Source: Chitinophagaceae bacterium UBA4857
GTDB taxonomy: Bacteria; Bacteroidota; Bacteroidia; Chitinophagales; Chitinophagaceae
Direction of reading: 5' to 3'
Length of the DNA stretch: 64,000 nt
Assembly (NCBI GenBank): GCA_002399735.1
Contig: DHEF01000004.1
Coordinates: forward strand, 48,010 to 112,009
The notes under the pieces were generated by a model. That model searched no databases. It was not told where the DNA came from and saw only the letters and a list, made by a program, of their open reading frames with translations. A program made the translations under genes and the position numbers. Below are positions 1 through 9,200 of this stretch, piece by piece (positions within the stretch are counted from its first letter, which is position 1; each line of letters opens with the position of its first letter).

Positions 1-95
1 TCACTTGTGCTGCAACAATTCTATTGGCCATTTTGCAGTACCCCGTATTTTAATCGGGGTTGTTCGGTAATTCTATTCAACATTGTGCTGGAGGT
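1..95 (+). repeat. R1-family intergenic repeat, partly duplicated
   Basis: This non-coding stretch at the window edge carries two R1-type ends (ATTCTATTGGCCATT and AATTCTATTCAACATTG) around an inverted ACCCCGTATTTTAATCGGGGT module. The same CCGTATTTTAATCGG module recurs near 9180, and in reverse near 58265. I see no gene in 1-135. Confidence 0.6.
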
Positions 96-135
96 ATTAT
101 AAAAACATAAAGTACTTACGGGTAAAAATTATATA

Positions 136-1260
136 ATGAAAAAAAATATCGTTGCCTTAATAATTATGTGTGTTTGTATGCAAACAAGTTTTGCACAAAC
201 CAAATGGAAAGATGGCATTATAACGGATGAATTTATTTATACAAAAGCATCTTTTCCATCGGCACATTCTGCCACCATTGTAGAAACACCGAAAGGGTTG
301 ATGGCTGCATGGTTTGGCGGTACTCGTGAAGGGCATCCTGATGTAGAAATTTATATGAGCCGTTTAGAAGGTAATGATGAATGGACAGCACCTGTATCAA
401 TTGCCAATGGAATTATAAACGATACGCTGCGTTATCCTTGTTATAATCCTGTATTACACCAGGTGCCCGGTGGCGAATTGATTTTGTTTTACAAAGTAGG
501 TCCTAAAGTAGCAGCCTGGGTGGGTTGGATGAAACGTTCTTACGATAATGGCCACACTTGGGGCAAGCCTGAGTTGTTGCCTGATGGTGGTTTAGGTCCG
601 GTAAAAAACAGACCGGTAATGATTGGTGATGAATTGTTTTGTCCGTCGAGCACAGAAGTAGGCGGTTGGAAATTACATTTTGAAATAACCAAAGATAATG
701 GTAAAACATGGCGTAAGATTGGCCCTATTAACGATGGTAAAGCGGTGAATGCTATTCAACCAAGTATTTTGGTTCACGGCAAAAATAAATTACAGGTATT
801 GTGCCGCACAAGGCAACACCATATTGGTGAAACATGGTCATACGATGGTGGGCAAACATGGAGCGATGTTACTTTATTAAAAGCATTGCCCAATAATAAT
901 TCCGGCACCGATGCATTAACATTAAAAGATGGTAGGCATTTGTTAGTGTATAACCATGTATTGCCCGATACTACTTGGGTAAAAGGTAAAGGCCCTCGTA
1001 CACCATTAAATGTAGCATTATCTAAAGATGGTAAAACATGGTATGCATCGCTGGTGTTAGAAGATTCTCCGATTAGTCAATACTCTTATCCATCTGTAAT
1101 GCAATCAAGCGATGGTATGGTGCATATAGTTTATACCTGGCGCAGGGAAACAATTAAGTATGTAAAAATTGATCCGAGTAAATTAAAGATGAAAAAAATA
1201 AAAAAGCAACAGTGGCCCGGTGGGCAAGCAAAGTTGAAGGAATATAAACCTGAGGAGTAA
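136..1260 (+). CDS. Secreted sialidase-fold (BNR/Asp-box) glycosidase
   Basis: The 374-residue protein has a signal peptide (about 1-20, ending SFA before Q21). Four Asp-box-like turns of the S-x-D-x-G-x-T-W type lie at about residues 135-142, 185-192, 235-242 and 295-302, which marks a six-bladed sialidase-type beta-propeller. Family members are annotated as exo-alpha-sialidase, but many in plant-polysaccharide loci act on other uronic or deoxy-sugar linkages. The catalytic arginine triad cannot be assigned with certainty, so the substrate is open. The gene leads a same-strand run with a sugar symporter 105 bp downstream and a DapA-family protein after that, which suggests release, import and breakdown of one sugar. 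The start is an ATG directly followed by a Lys-rich n-region. Confidence 0.8.
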   Translation: MKKNIVALIIMCVCMQTSFAQTKWKDGIITDEFIYTKASFPSAHSATIVETPKGLMAAWFGGTREGHPDVEIYMSRLEGNDEWTAPVSIANGIINDTLRYPCYNPVLHQVPGGELILFYKVGPKVAAWVGWMKRSYDNGHTWGKPELLPDGGLGPVKNRPVMIGDELFCPSSTEVGGWKLHFEITKDNGKTWRKIGPINDGKAVNAIQPSILVHGKNKLQVLCRTRQHHIGETWSYDGGQTWSDVTLLKALPNNNSGTDALTLKDGRHLLVYNHVLPDTTWVKGKGPRTPLNVALSKDGKTWYASLVLEDSPISQYSYPSVMQSSDGMVHIVYTWRRETIKYVKIDPSKLKMKKIKKQQWPGGQAKLKEYKPEE

Positions 1261-1261
1261 A

Positions 1262-1345
1262 TAAGATTAAGATTATGGTTGAGATTAAGGTTAAGTGGGA
1301 GCTGACTCAATCTTAACCTTTGCCTTAACCTCAACCTTAAACTAT
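1262..1345. repeat. Imperfect inverted AACCTTAA repeat between genes
   Basis: The gap before the symporter consists of TTGAGATTAAGGTTAAG-type units followed by their approximate reverse complement (CTTAACCT..CTCAACCTTAA). It could fold into a long imperfect hairpin. This simple 'aacctcaacc' repeat is a sequence type common in Bacteroidota intergenic DNA (from memory). Confidence 0.5.
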
Positions 1346-1365
1346 TCCTCAACCAAACGCCATTC

Positions 1366-2931
1366 ATGAATAACTTGCCTGTCATTGATTTATTAATTAT
1401 TACTGCCTACATGATTACCATGGTATGGATCGGTTTTTATTTTTCTCGTAAAAATAAAAGCGCCGAGCAATTTACCGTTGCATCGGGTAAAATACCGGGA
1501 TGGGCAATTGGGTTGTCTATCTACGCCACTTTTTTAAGTAGCAATACTTTTTTAGGTGTGCCGGGTAAAGCCTTTGGTGGCAACTGGAATGCGTTTGTAT
1601 TTAGTTTATCTATGCCATTAGCTGCATGGATAGCTGCAAAATATTTTGTTCCGTTTTACCGGCGCACGGGTGAAGTGTCGGCCTATACCAATTTAGAAAA
1701 ACGTTTTGGCCCCTGGGCAAGAACCTATGCAGTAGTATGTTTTTTATTAACGCAGTTTGCCCGAATGGGTTCCATCTTTTTTGGTATGGCGTTAAGCCTG
1801 CAAGCATTGACCGGTTTTTCCATGGCTTCCATTATGATTGTAATGGGCATCTGTATTATTTTTTACACCGTGTTGGGCGGTATTGAAGCGGTAATATGGA
1901 CAGAAGTAGTACAGGGTATTATAAAAACATTAGGTGCTATATTGATTTTATATTTAGTGGTAAAAGAAATTCCCGGTGGTGTAAGTAAGATAGTAGAGAT
2001 AGCCACTGCAGATGATAAGGCAAGTTTAGGAAGCATGTCGTTTAGTTTTACTGAGTCCACTTTTTGGATGGTATTGTTGTATGGCTTTTTTATTAACCTG
2101 AATAATTTTGGCATGGATCAAAATTATGTACAGCGTTACCATACAGCAACCTCACAAAAGCAAGCGGCTAAATCGGTATGGTTATGTGTGGCCTTGTATG
2201 TACCGGCTTCTTTGTTGTTCTTTATAATTGGTACGGCATTGTATGCTTACTATCAGGTTAATCCGGCATTAATAGAAACGGTAAAATTAACAACAGCCGC
2301 AGAACGTTTAGGTGCGGATGCAGGTGTAGCGCAAGTAACTAATCTTGCAGCGCAATTACAACCGGCCGATTATGGCGACAAAGTATTACCGCATTTTATG
2401 GTAACCACTATACCGCAGGGTTTGGTAGGGCTAATAGTATCGGCCATATTATCAGCGGCAATGAGTACTATTAGTTCCGGTATGAACGCATCGGCCACTG
2501 TTTTTACGATTGATATTTATAAAAAATATTTTAATAAAAACGTATCAGAAAAAGGCCATTTGCGTACACTGTATATCACCACTGTGTTGGTGGGTATTAT
2601 TGGTTTGTGTACGGGTTTGGCAATGATTGGTAGTAAAAGTGTATTAGATGTGTGGTGGGAGTTATCGGGCATTTTTGCAGGCGGTATGTTAGGTTTGTTT
2701 TTGTTGGGTTTAATCAGCAGGCGAACAAAAGGGCAAGAAGCCTTAACCGCAGTCATCATTGGAGTGATTGTTATTTTATGGATGACTTTCTCTGACCGAT
2801 TACCGGAAAATTATGCGTTCTTAAAAAATCCGTTACATAAAAACATGATTATTGTAGTAGGCACGTTGACAATTTTCCTGGTGGGTATGTTGCTCACGGC
2901 ATTTAAAAAACGTAATGCCGTCATTAATTAA
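1366..2931 (+). CDS. Sodium:solute symporter (SSS family)
   Basis: The 521-residue protein is highly hydrophobic with about 13 predicted membrane helices. It has typical SSS features: an N-terminal helix, the early segment GWAIGLSIYATFLSSNTFLG, and a conserved ATVFTIDIYKKY stretch near residue 380. Family members couple sodium influx to uptake of sugars, sialic acid or related solutes across the inner membrane. It lies between the sialidase-fold gene and the DapA-family gene, so the cargo is probably the monosaccharide or acid released by the former. The length is normal. The ATG follows the inverted repeat by about 20 bp. Confidence 0.9.
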   Translation: MNNLPVIDLLIITAYMITMVWIGFYFSRKNKSAEQFTVASGKIPGWAIGLSIYATFLSSNTFLGVPGKAFGGNWNAFVFSLSMPLAAWIAAKYFVPFYRRTGEVSAYTNLEKRFGPWARTYAVVCFLLTQFARMGSIFFGMALSLQALTGFSMASIMIVMGICIIFYTVLGGIEAVIWTEVVQGIIKTLGAILILYLVVKEIPGGVSKIVEIATADDKASLGSMSFSFTESTFWMVLLYGFFINLNNFGMDQNYVQRYHTATSQKQAAKSVWLCVALYVPASLLFFIIGTALYAYYQVNPALIETVKLTTAAERLGADAGVAQVTNLAAQLQPADYGDKVLPHFMVTTIPQGLVGLIVSAILSAAMSTISSGMNASATVFTIDIYKKYFNKNVSEKGHLRTLYITTVLVGIIGLCTGLAMIGSKSVLDVWWELSGIFAGGMLGLFLLGLISRRTKGQEALTAVIIGVIVILWMTFSDRLPENYAFLKNPLHKNMIIVVGTLTIFLVGMLLTAFKKRNAVIN

Positions 2932-2940
2932 TAAACACAG

Positions 2941-3891
2941 TTGCATAAATTATACGTTATGGTAAACGATAAAAAATTTGTTCCGGTAATGATAACGCCT
3001 TTCAATCTAAAAGCAAAGGTGGATATGGATGCCGTATCATCACTCATCGATTTTTATTTGGCTGCAGGTGTAAAAGGCTTTTTTGCCAATTGTTTAAGCA
3101 GCGAAATGTTCAGCATTTCCGAAGATGAACGGCTGGAACTTACCCGCCATATTGTAAACTATGTAAATGGCCGTGCGCCGGTGGTTGCAACAGGTTCCTT
3201 TGGTTTAACCATTGAGGATAAAGCAACGTTTACCAAACAAATTTTTGATACCGGCATAGATGCAGTGATCATGATCACCGGCCACTTTGCCAAAGTAGAT
3301 GAAAGCGATGAAGTGTTGTTGCGCAACTTCGATACCATGTTTTCACTAACCGGTGATATTCCATTGGGTATATACGAATGTCCTGCGCCATACAAACGCA
3401 TCATTAGTGCGCCGGTGTTTAAACAGTTGTTGTCCACTAATCGTTTTGTGTATCATAAAGACACATCCATTCTTCCGGAAAATGTAAAAGCAAAACTGGA
3501 AGTAGCAAAGGATAATAGTAAACTGGAATTTTACGATGCGCATACGCCCAACGCTATGTTCTCTTTACAAAATGGCGCAAGAGGTATGTCGTCCATCTCT
3601 GGTAATTTTTATCCCGAAATTTTGGTATGGATGTGTAACAATGCAAACAACCCCAACAAACAGGAAGAAGTAAACTGGTTACAAAATGAATTAACAGCTG
3701 TTGACCCATTGATACATATTGCTTACCCAATGGCCGCTAAATATTTTTTAGAAAAACGTGGCTTGCCCATCCGGCAAATCAGTCGTTCACATATTTTACA
3801 ACTAACGCCGGAACAAAAACAAGCATTAGATACTATTCATACAAAGTTCTTGCAATGGTGCGATAGATTACAAATAAAACCGGTTGTGTAA
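2941..3891 (+). CDS. Dihydrodipicolinate synthase (DapA)-family aldolase/lyase
   Basis: This 316-residue cytoplasmic TIM barrel has the class I aldolase layout: an N-terminal FVPVMITPF strand, GFFANCLSSEMFSIS in place of the usual G-x-x-G-x-T/S-G-E, and Y-E-C-P-A-P near residue 140. A lysine in VYHKDTS (about residue 165) is a candidate Schiff-base residue. DapA relatives in sugar loci act as N-acetylneuraminate lyases or 2-keto-3-deoxy-sugar-acid aldolases. I infer the latter, because the locus also encodes an enolase-superfamily dehydratase. The TTG at 2941 begins 9 bp after the symporter stop. ATG 2959 is an equally good start and would remove six residues. It is probably co-transcribed with the two upstream genes. 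Confidence 0.8.
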   Translation: MHKLYVMVNDKKFVPVMITPFNLKAKVDMDAVSSLIDFYLAAGVKGFFANCLSSEMFSISEDERLELTRHIVNYVNGRAPVVATGSFGLTIEDKATFTKQIFDTGIDAVIMITGHFAKVDESDEVLLRNFDTMFSLTGDIPLGIYECPAPYKRIISAPVFKQLLSTNRFVYHKDTSILPENVKAKLEVAKDNSKLEFYDAHTPNAMFSLQNGARGMSSISGNFYPEILVWMCNNANNPNKQEEVNWLQNELTAVDPLIHIAYPMAAKYFLEKRGLPIRQISRSHILQLTPEQKQALDTIHTKFLQWCDRLQIKPVV

Positions 3892-3897
3892 TTTTAT

Positions 3898-3976
3898 GTT
3901 ATCATCTGCATTACTACTATCATCGTCCCTTGCGTCGCACTCTTCAGCTGTAGTAATACTATTGAGCATTGTGTAA
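3898..3976 (+). repeat. R1 repeat, near-consensus copy
   Basis: This intergenic copy reads approximately CATTACTACTATCATCGTC, CCTTGCGTCGCACTCTTC, then a TATTGAGCATTGTGTAA end. It is one of the clearest examples of the family and begins 7 bp after the DapA-family stop codon. Confidence 0.8.
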
Positions 3977-4016
3977 GTTTCTATTATTAATTGCTAATTA
4001 TTAATTGTTAATTAAG

Positions 4017-6218
4017 ATGAACTTTTTTATAAAACTATTATTTCTATTATTGTATACCGGCATACTAACTGCTCAAACTAACAACAGCGATAACCAGTTT
4101 AAAAAACCGTTGAAAGAAGTATTAGATGATATCCAAAAAAAATACGGTGTAAAAATAAAATACGACGATAAAGCGGTAAAAGATAAATGGGTAAACTATG
4201 CCGACTGGCGTTACCGCAACGATGTAGACGAAACCCTGCGTAATGTACTTTCTGTATTTGATATGAAAGTAAAAAAGGAAGGCAATAAAACCTACAAACT
4301 AAGCGATTTTGAGTACTACCGTTGGCTACCACAAGAAGGTTGGGCCGAGTTGGATAGAATCGCAGCCCAATATAAAAATGTTAGCGAATGGGAAACCCGT
4401 AAAGAACAATTAAGAGCTTGTATTAAAGAACAATTACAATTAGCCTCTTTACCTGTAGCACCGACCGTAAAACCAATACTCACACCTGTAAGAAAGTTTA
4501 ATGGTTATACGGTTCAAAATTTTGCAATAGAAATTTTACCCGGTGTATGGATCAATGGTTCTTTATACAAACCAGAGAAATACAAAGGCAAAATTCCGGT
4601 TATACTAAACCCCGACGGTCATTGGCAAGATCATCGTTACCGTGCCGATTGCCAGTTACGTTGCGCTGCCCTTGCACGTATGGGTGCTATGGCTATTAGT
4701 TATGATTTATTTGCCTGGGGCGAATCTATGTTACAATTCAAGTATGAAGATCATCGCCGCAGCTTGGCTATGACTATACAGGCATTGGGTGCAGTAAGAA
4801 TACTTGATTATATATTAGCACAAAAAGATGCAGATGCGGAAAGAGTCGCCATCACAGGCGGTTCCGGTGGTGGTAGCCATACCGTGTTAATGGCTGCTAT
4901 TGATGAACGTATCAAAGTATCAGCACCAGTTGTTTCTTTGTCCTCTTATTTTTATGGTGGTTGCCCCTGCGAAAGTGGTATGGATATTTTTAGTTGCGCC
5001 GGCCGTACCAATAATGTAGAAATAGCGGCGATGGCTGCACCCAATCCGCAACTCGTAATCAGCGATGGAGCGGACTGGACAGATAAAATGCCTGAACATG
5101 ATTTCCCTTACCTACAAAAAATGTACAGTTGGTATAATAACAAAGAGAATGTAGAAAATGTACACCTGCCCACTGAAAAACATGATTTTGGTATTAATAA
5201 ACGTACGGCTGTTTATCGCTTTATGGCAAAACATTTAAAATTAAACATCAATGCCGTTGAAACGGCCAATGGTTTAATTGACGAATCGGCCATTACTATC
5301 GAACCTAAAGAGGCTTTATATGTATTTGGTAAAAACGGCGAGCATCTTCCTGCACATGCAGTAAAAGGTTTCGATAATTTAGAAAAATTGTTTTACAGCG
5401 AAACAGAAAAAGCAAAAGCCAATCAACGGTATAAAATTGGATTGATTGATTTAATGTTGTTGAAGCGGCAAAAATTAAGTGCCATTACATTAACAGCCGA
5501 GTTAAAAGCCGATGGGGTAGAAGTAGATATGGGTGGTTTAGGTAATCGTCCAACATTCGATAATCAGTTAGCCATTGATTCCGTTAGAGAAAAGTTTTTA
5601 CAAACAGCAAAAGATAATAAAGTAGAAATTTTTTCACTCGCTATGACAGGCTATTATGCCCAGGCATTTTGCACCCGTGGAGAGTATAAACAAAGCATTG
5701 CCGATTGTATTACTACCATGCAAAAAATGAATGTACAGCATGCGTTTTTGCCATTAGGTGTACAATGCGATTTAAGAAAAAATCCTGAGTTACGTAAATC
5801 AGTGGTGGAGCGTTTAAAAGTTGCCGGGAAAATGGCGCAGGATGCCGGTGTGGTAATTGGTATTGAAACAGCCTTAACCGCAAAAGAAGAAGTACAGTTG
5901 TTAAAAGAAATCGGCTCGCCTGCTATAAAAATTTACTTCAACTTCTCAAATCCATTAAAAGAAGGTCGCAACCTGATTAGTGAATTAAAAATTTTAGGCA
6001 AGGACAGGATAAGTATGATACATGCTACCAATAAAGACAGTGTGTTATTGCAGCACGATAAAGAATTAGACTTACACCTTGTAAAGAAAACCTTAGACGA
6101 TATGGGTTGGAGCGGTTGGCTGGTAATTGAACGTAGTCGTGAAGCGGCCCGTGCCCGTGAACCTAAATACAATTACGGCGCAAATACGGCGTATTTAAAA
6201 AAGATATTTCAGCAGTAA
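4017..6218 (+). CDS. STN-like / CE7-like esterase / sugar isomerase-like three-domain fusion
   Basis: ATG 4017 gives 733 residues; a TTG four codons upstream is less likely. A signal peptide (about 1-20) is followed by a short region resembling the secretin/TonB N-terminal (STN) fold at about 25-105. Then comes an alpha/beta hydrolase (about 150-410) with a GGSGGG nucleophile elbow (Ser283) and a candidate catalytic His389 in EKHDFG, like acetyl-xylan-esterase-type (CE7) enzymes. From about residue 460 to the end there is a xylose-isomerase-like TIM barrel with acidic metal-ligand candidates in GIETAL and VIERSRE. Family knowledge suggests deacetylation plus isomerase/epimerase-like chemistry, apparently outside the cytoplasm. 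The combination is unusual. A frame-fusion artefact is unlikely because the ORF is open throughout. The domain calls are from sequence appearance only. Confidence 0.75.
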   Translation: MNFFIKLLFLLLYTGILTAQTNNSDNQFKKPLKEVLDDIQKKYGVKIKYDDKAVKDKWVNYADWRYRNDVDETLRNVLSVFDMKVKKEGNKTYKLSDFEYYRWLPQEGWAELDRIAAQYKNVSEWETRKEQLRACIKEQLQLASLPVAPTVKPILTPVRKFNGYTVQNFAIEILPGVWINGSLYKPEKYKGKIPVILNPDGHWQDHRYRADCQLRCAALARMGAMAISYDLFAWGESMLQFKYEDHRRSLAMTIQALGAVRILDYILAQKDADAERVAITGGSGGGSHTVLMAAIDERIKVSAPVVSLSSYFYGGCPCESGMDIFSCAGRTNNVEIAAMAAPNPQLVISDGADWTDKMPEHDFPYLQKMYSWYNNKENVENVHLPTEKHDFGINKRTAVYRFMAKHLKLNINAVETANGLIDESAITIEPKEALYVFGKNGEHLPAHAVKGFDNLEKLFYSETEKAKANQRYKIGLIDLMLLKRQKLSAITLTAELKADGVEVDMGGLGNRPTFDNQLAIDSVREKFLQTAKDNKVEIFSLAMTGYYAQAFCTRGEYKQSIADCITTMQKMNVQHAFLPLGVQCDLRKNPELRKSVVERLKVAGKMAQDAGVVIGIETALTAKEEVQLLKEIGSPAIKIYFNFSNPLKEGRNLISELKILGKDRISMIHATNKDSVLLQHDKELDLHLVKKTLDDMGWSGWLVIERSREAARAREPKYNYGANTAYLKKIFQQ

Positions 6219-6256
6219 AGCGGTATTGAATAATTTCGCTTGTTAAAAATTTACAG

Positions 6257-7153
6257 TTGAATATCGGAAATGCAAGGTTAAAGTGGGTTATTGGCGGATT
6301 ATTATTTGCTGCGCTCTGGGCATCAGCATCAGTAGCTACAAAAATTGGTTTACAGGTAGCACAACCATTGGTAATAGCTAGTGTACGCTTTGGTTTAGCA
6401 GCATTAGTTATGTTAATCATAGCGCATGTAATCTTGCGCCAACCTTTACCCAATAAACAACAATGGAAACCAATAGCCATTTATGGCCTGCTAAATATTA
6501 CCATTTACCTGGGTTTGTTTGTAATAGCCATGCAAACAGTTTCGGCAGGTATTGGTTCTTTATCCATTGCTATTAATCCGGTTTTTATGAGTGTGATGTC
6601 GGTGTTTTTTCTAAAGAAAAAATTAACCGCCACTATATTAATTGCATTAATAATGGGCACCGCCGGTGTAGTTTGTGCCGCATGGCCTTTGTTTAGTGAT
6701 GCTTATGTAACACCGCAAGGTCTAATTATTTTATTTGTCAGTATGTTCTCGTACTCTGTTGCTGCTATTTATTTTGCCGCTAAAAACTGGAGAGGGTTAC
6801 ACCTGTTTACCATCAATGGGTGGCAGACTTTATTCGGCGGTATATTTTTATTACCCATCACCTTGTTTTTTTACCAGCCACAGTTAAATTATTTCAACCA
6901 ATCATTTTGGCTAAGCGTCTCGTGGTTGGCTATACCTGTATCAGTTGCTGCGGTACAACTTTGGTTATGGCTATTAAAAACCGATGCAGTCCGTGCCGGC
7001 CTCTGGTTATTTCTTTGCCCGCTTTTTGGTTTTGCTTATGCTTCCTGGTTATTAAAAGAGCCATTGGGTATTTACACTATTATTGGCGTTGTGTTAGTAT
7101 TAATTGGTCTGTTATTATCGCGTCGCGATATTAAAAAGAATACTATCAAATAA
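6257..7153 (+). CDS. EamA/DMT-family inner-membrane transporter
   Basis: The 298-residue protein has about ten hydrophobic helices in two EamA repeats. The repeats are visible as WVIGGLLFAALWASASVATK at the N-terminus and ATILIALIMGTAGVV further on. It ends in a basic RRDIKKNTIK tail. These drug/metabolite exporters move small metabolites, and the substrate cannot be predicted. There is no ATG until residue 52, so the TTG at 6257 is the likely start. It lies 38 bp after the fusion gene and may be co-transcribed. A link to sugar catabolism is possible but unproven. Confidence 0.85.
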   Translation: MNIGNARLKWVIGGLLFAALWASASVATKIGLQVAQPLVIASVRFGLAALVMLIIAHVILRQPLPNKQQWKPIAIYGLLNITIYLGLFVIAMQTVSAGIGSLSIAINPVFMSVMSVFFLKKKLTATILIALIMGTAGVVCAAWPLFSDAYVTPQGLIILFVSMFSYSVAAIYFAAKNWRGLHLFTINGWQTLFGGIFLLPITLFFYQPQLNYFNQSFWLSVSWLAIPVSVAAVQLWLWLLKTDAVRAGLWLFLCPLFGFAYASWLLKEPLGIYTIIGVVLVLIGLLLSRRDIKKNTIK

Positions 7154-7188
7154 GCCAATCAGTTTTTGGGTTATTTTTTAATACCGGC

Positions 7189-7260
7189 TGCATATCTCTG
7201 GGCATTTTCGTTGCGTCGCAATCCTTTCATCTTTCTGTTCATTGGGCATCTTTTTTGCAA
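7189..7260 (+). repeat. R1 repeat, diverged copy
   Basis: This copy has CGGCTGCAT, TTGCGTCGCAATCC and TTCATTGGGCATC blocks in R1 order, but the rest is degraded. It lies in the 220-bp gap after the EamA gene. Confidence 0.5.
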
Positions 7261-7374
7261 CTTCATATAATCATAAAACAAGCTCAATTTTAAACAGTCA
7301 ATTATCTATTATATTTGAAATTAGATTCGTTTAATATTTATTCATAACCTACAATAAAACACAACCCGTTAATT

Positions 7375-8463
7375 ATGGAACCAACAATTCTTTTAGATTC
7401 TGTAAACCCTTCCGGTACGCTACGTGCCATTGTTGAACAAACTGATAGTACTGTTTATTTATACATTCAGCCACATCCTGATTTAGCGGAACAATATCCC
7501 ATGCGTAGCAGTTGGATACGTAACTTAATAGCAGCACCTGCTGAGTTTGATTATGAAGCTATGCAGGAAGGGCAGGCACCTTTACTACCTGCCGTGCATT
7601 GTGCTCATCCCGATGGTGCTGCACCAATGGAAGAGAAAAGCTTTGCCTTGGTTTGGTTTGAAGCCGAAGATGGGGCCTCCTTATTATATGATGAAGAAGT
7701 GATTGCCATTATTCCGGGTTGGAGTTTGTATATGGAAAACCCGGTAACATACGCTAAAGATTGTATTGCCGAAACCAATAATCTTTTTCCTTTAAGTACT
7801 GATAATATATTAATAGAACAAACCTATAAAGCGGCGGAATATGTAGAGCAATGGACAGAGGATAGTACACCCTGGCCTGCAACACAAGATTATATTTTAA
7901 ACAGCTACGAAAAAGTTTTTGGTGCGCACCACCAGTATTTTGCTATTGATGGAGGCAAGTGGCCGCCAATGGCATTAGCTTCCTTTAAATACCAGGATGT
8001 TTATTTGTTTCTTTCTATAGGTATATCACAACGGCCCATGCCTTGGGTTGATTTTTTATACGGCGACAATGCAAGTGCTTATCGCAGGATGGAATTAGGC
8101 ATTGCCATTGATCAATCATTAGGAGATGCTTATGCCATGGAACTGGCACAAGGTATTGCAGGTATAGCCGGCATGCCTTGGCGTAAAATAAGTTGGTTAG
8201 GCGAAGGGCATACCATTAGTTCAAATGCCGTTAAGCCACCTTTCGAAAGTTTAATTCTTTCCTCCGCTTTATACAATGGTCCTGAATTACCGGCCTTGGT
8301 AATGGGCGGTGATAAAGTAAATATCTACTGGGCACAACCCATTACACAACAGGAACGGGAGTTTGCACATGCACAACCTAATGGTGGCTATCCTTTAATT
8401 GAGAAAATGATTAACGCCGATATTAACTGGATAATAACCGGCGATAGAAAAGCTGTTGTTTAA
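7375..8463 (+). CDS. Suppressor-of-fused (SUFU)-like domain protein
   Basis: This 362-residue soluble protein has no signal peptide. The C-terminal half (about 180-355) resembles bacterial SUFU-domain proteins: a Y-F-A-I-D-G-G strand, LFLSIGISQRPMPW, then a RMELGIAI helix/strand pair, and a final INIYWAQPI-like strand with TQQEREFAHAQPNGGYPLIE. The N-terminal 120 residues are unassigned. In bacteria the domain is found in immunity-like and uncharacterised cytoplasmic proteins; the function here is unknown. It sits alone between two repeat-rich gaps, so no operon partner helps. The ATG start is preceded by an AT-rich leader. Confidence 0.6.
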   Translation: MEPTILLDSVNPSGTLRAIVEQTDSTVYLYIQPHPDLAEQYPMRSSWIRNLIAAPAEFDYEAMQEGQAPLLPAVHCAHPDGAAPMEEKSFALVWFEAEDGASLLYDEEVIAIIPGWSLYMENPVTYAKDCIAETNNLFPLSTDNILIEQTYKAAEYVEQWTEDSTPWPATQDYILNSYEKVFGAHHQYFAIDGGKWPPMALASFKYQDVYLFLSIGISQRPMPWVDFLYGDNASAYRRMELGIAIDQSLGDAYAMELAQGIAGIAGMPWRKISWLGEGHTISSNAVKPPFESLILSSALYNGPELPALVMGGDKVNIYWAQPITQQEREFAHAQPNGGYPLIEKMINADINWIITGDRKAVV

Positions 8464-8484
8464 TAATGTTACCTCAACATTATT
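8462..8484 (+). terminator. Hairpin at the stop codon of the SUFU-like gene
   Basis: A perfect 9-bp inverted repeat (AATAATGTT / AACATTATT) with a 5-nt loop overlaps the stop codon. An A-rich rather than T-rich tract follows, so it may be a 3' stabiliser rather than a classical terminator. Confidence 0.4.
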
Positions 8485-8489
8485 GGCTG

Positions 8490-9009
8490 AACAAAAAAAC
8501 AAAAAGTATAGTACGTAGTAAAAAAGTGCTAAAAGTTATGTAACACACCGTATTTATATTGTAACCGATTGCGTTATTGCTAACGGTTGCTACGAAAAAA
8601 TGCGTACTATACTTTTGAGGCTAAATAGTAAAATATGACATCATTACAGTAGATAATTACATTGAATAGCTTTTTGATGAAGTTTAATTTTACTGCATAG
8701 TTTAAACAACGGTATATAACTGCAAAAAAATACTGTTTTGACTAACGATTAGCTGTAACGCATTTTGGTTTTTTGCATAGCTGCCATTTTCTTTCGTTGT
8801 CCATCAACTGGCATACATTTTACCAATTTACATTCGCTTAATCGGCAATTAAAAAAAAAGGATAAAAGAAATTTTATATTTTTTTATCATTATCCGGCAA
8901 CGATTGCGTTAAGTTTTTTGTAACGCATAATGAATTAAATAAAACAAGATATCATCGCATTGATATAAACAATATGTAGCTTTTTAGTATGGCAATTTTA
9001 ACAAATCGA
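8490..9009. promoter_or_regulatory. Gene-free AT-rich region with LacI-like operator candidates
   Basis: I see no convincing ORF here. AACCGATTGCGTT (8563-8575) and AACGATTGCGTT (8899-8910) share an AAC..ATTGCGTT core. The second has perfect AACG/CGTT arms. A weaker relative lies at 8741-8760, and TAACGCAT follows both of the later ones. Such arms resemble LacI-family operators, which often control sugar loci, but no LacI gene is in the window. The stretch ends in a strong terminator, so it may be a regulated small RNA or the remains of a promoter region. Confidence 0.35.
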
Positions 9010-9033
9010 CCGGGGTTTCTACCCCGGTTTTTT
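9010..9033 (+). terminator. Strong intrinsic terminator
   Basis: A 7-bp GC-rich stem CCGGGGT/ACCCCGG with loop TTCT is followed by six T residues. It lies 547 bp beyond the nearest upstream stop codon, so it probably ends an unannotated transcript from the preceding gene-free region. Confidence 0.75.
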
Positions 9034-9115
9034 CATGTAAATTATTTACACTCCTACACTTTAACTAATCGCTAATTTATAGTAAAGTAATAATTAGGTT
9101 ACCGACTGTATAGCC

Positions 9116-9200
9116 CTGATTGATCGTCCCTTGCGACGCTCCGTTCAACTGTAACAATTCTATTAGGCAATTAGCAATACTCCGTATTTTAATCGGGTTA
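9116..9200 (+). repeat. R1 repeat with GCGACGCTCCGTTC variant
   Basis: It contains GATCGTCCCTTGCGACGC, CCGTTCAACTGTAACAATTC and TATTAGGCAATTAGCAAT blocks, followed by the CCGTATTTTAATCGG module also seen at 45-60. It is in the same orientation as the preceding copies. Confidence 0.7.
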
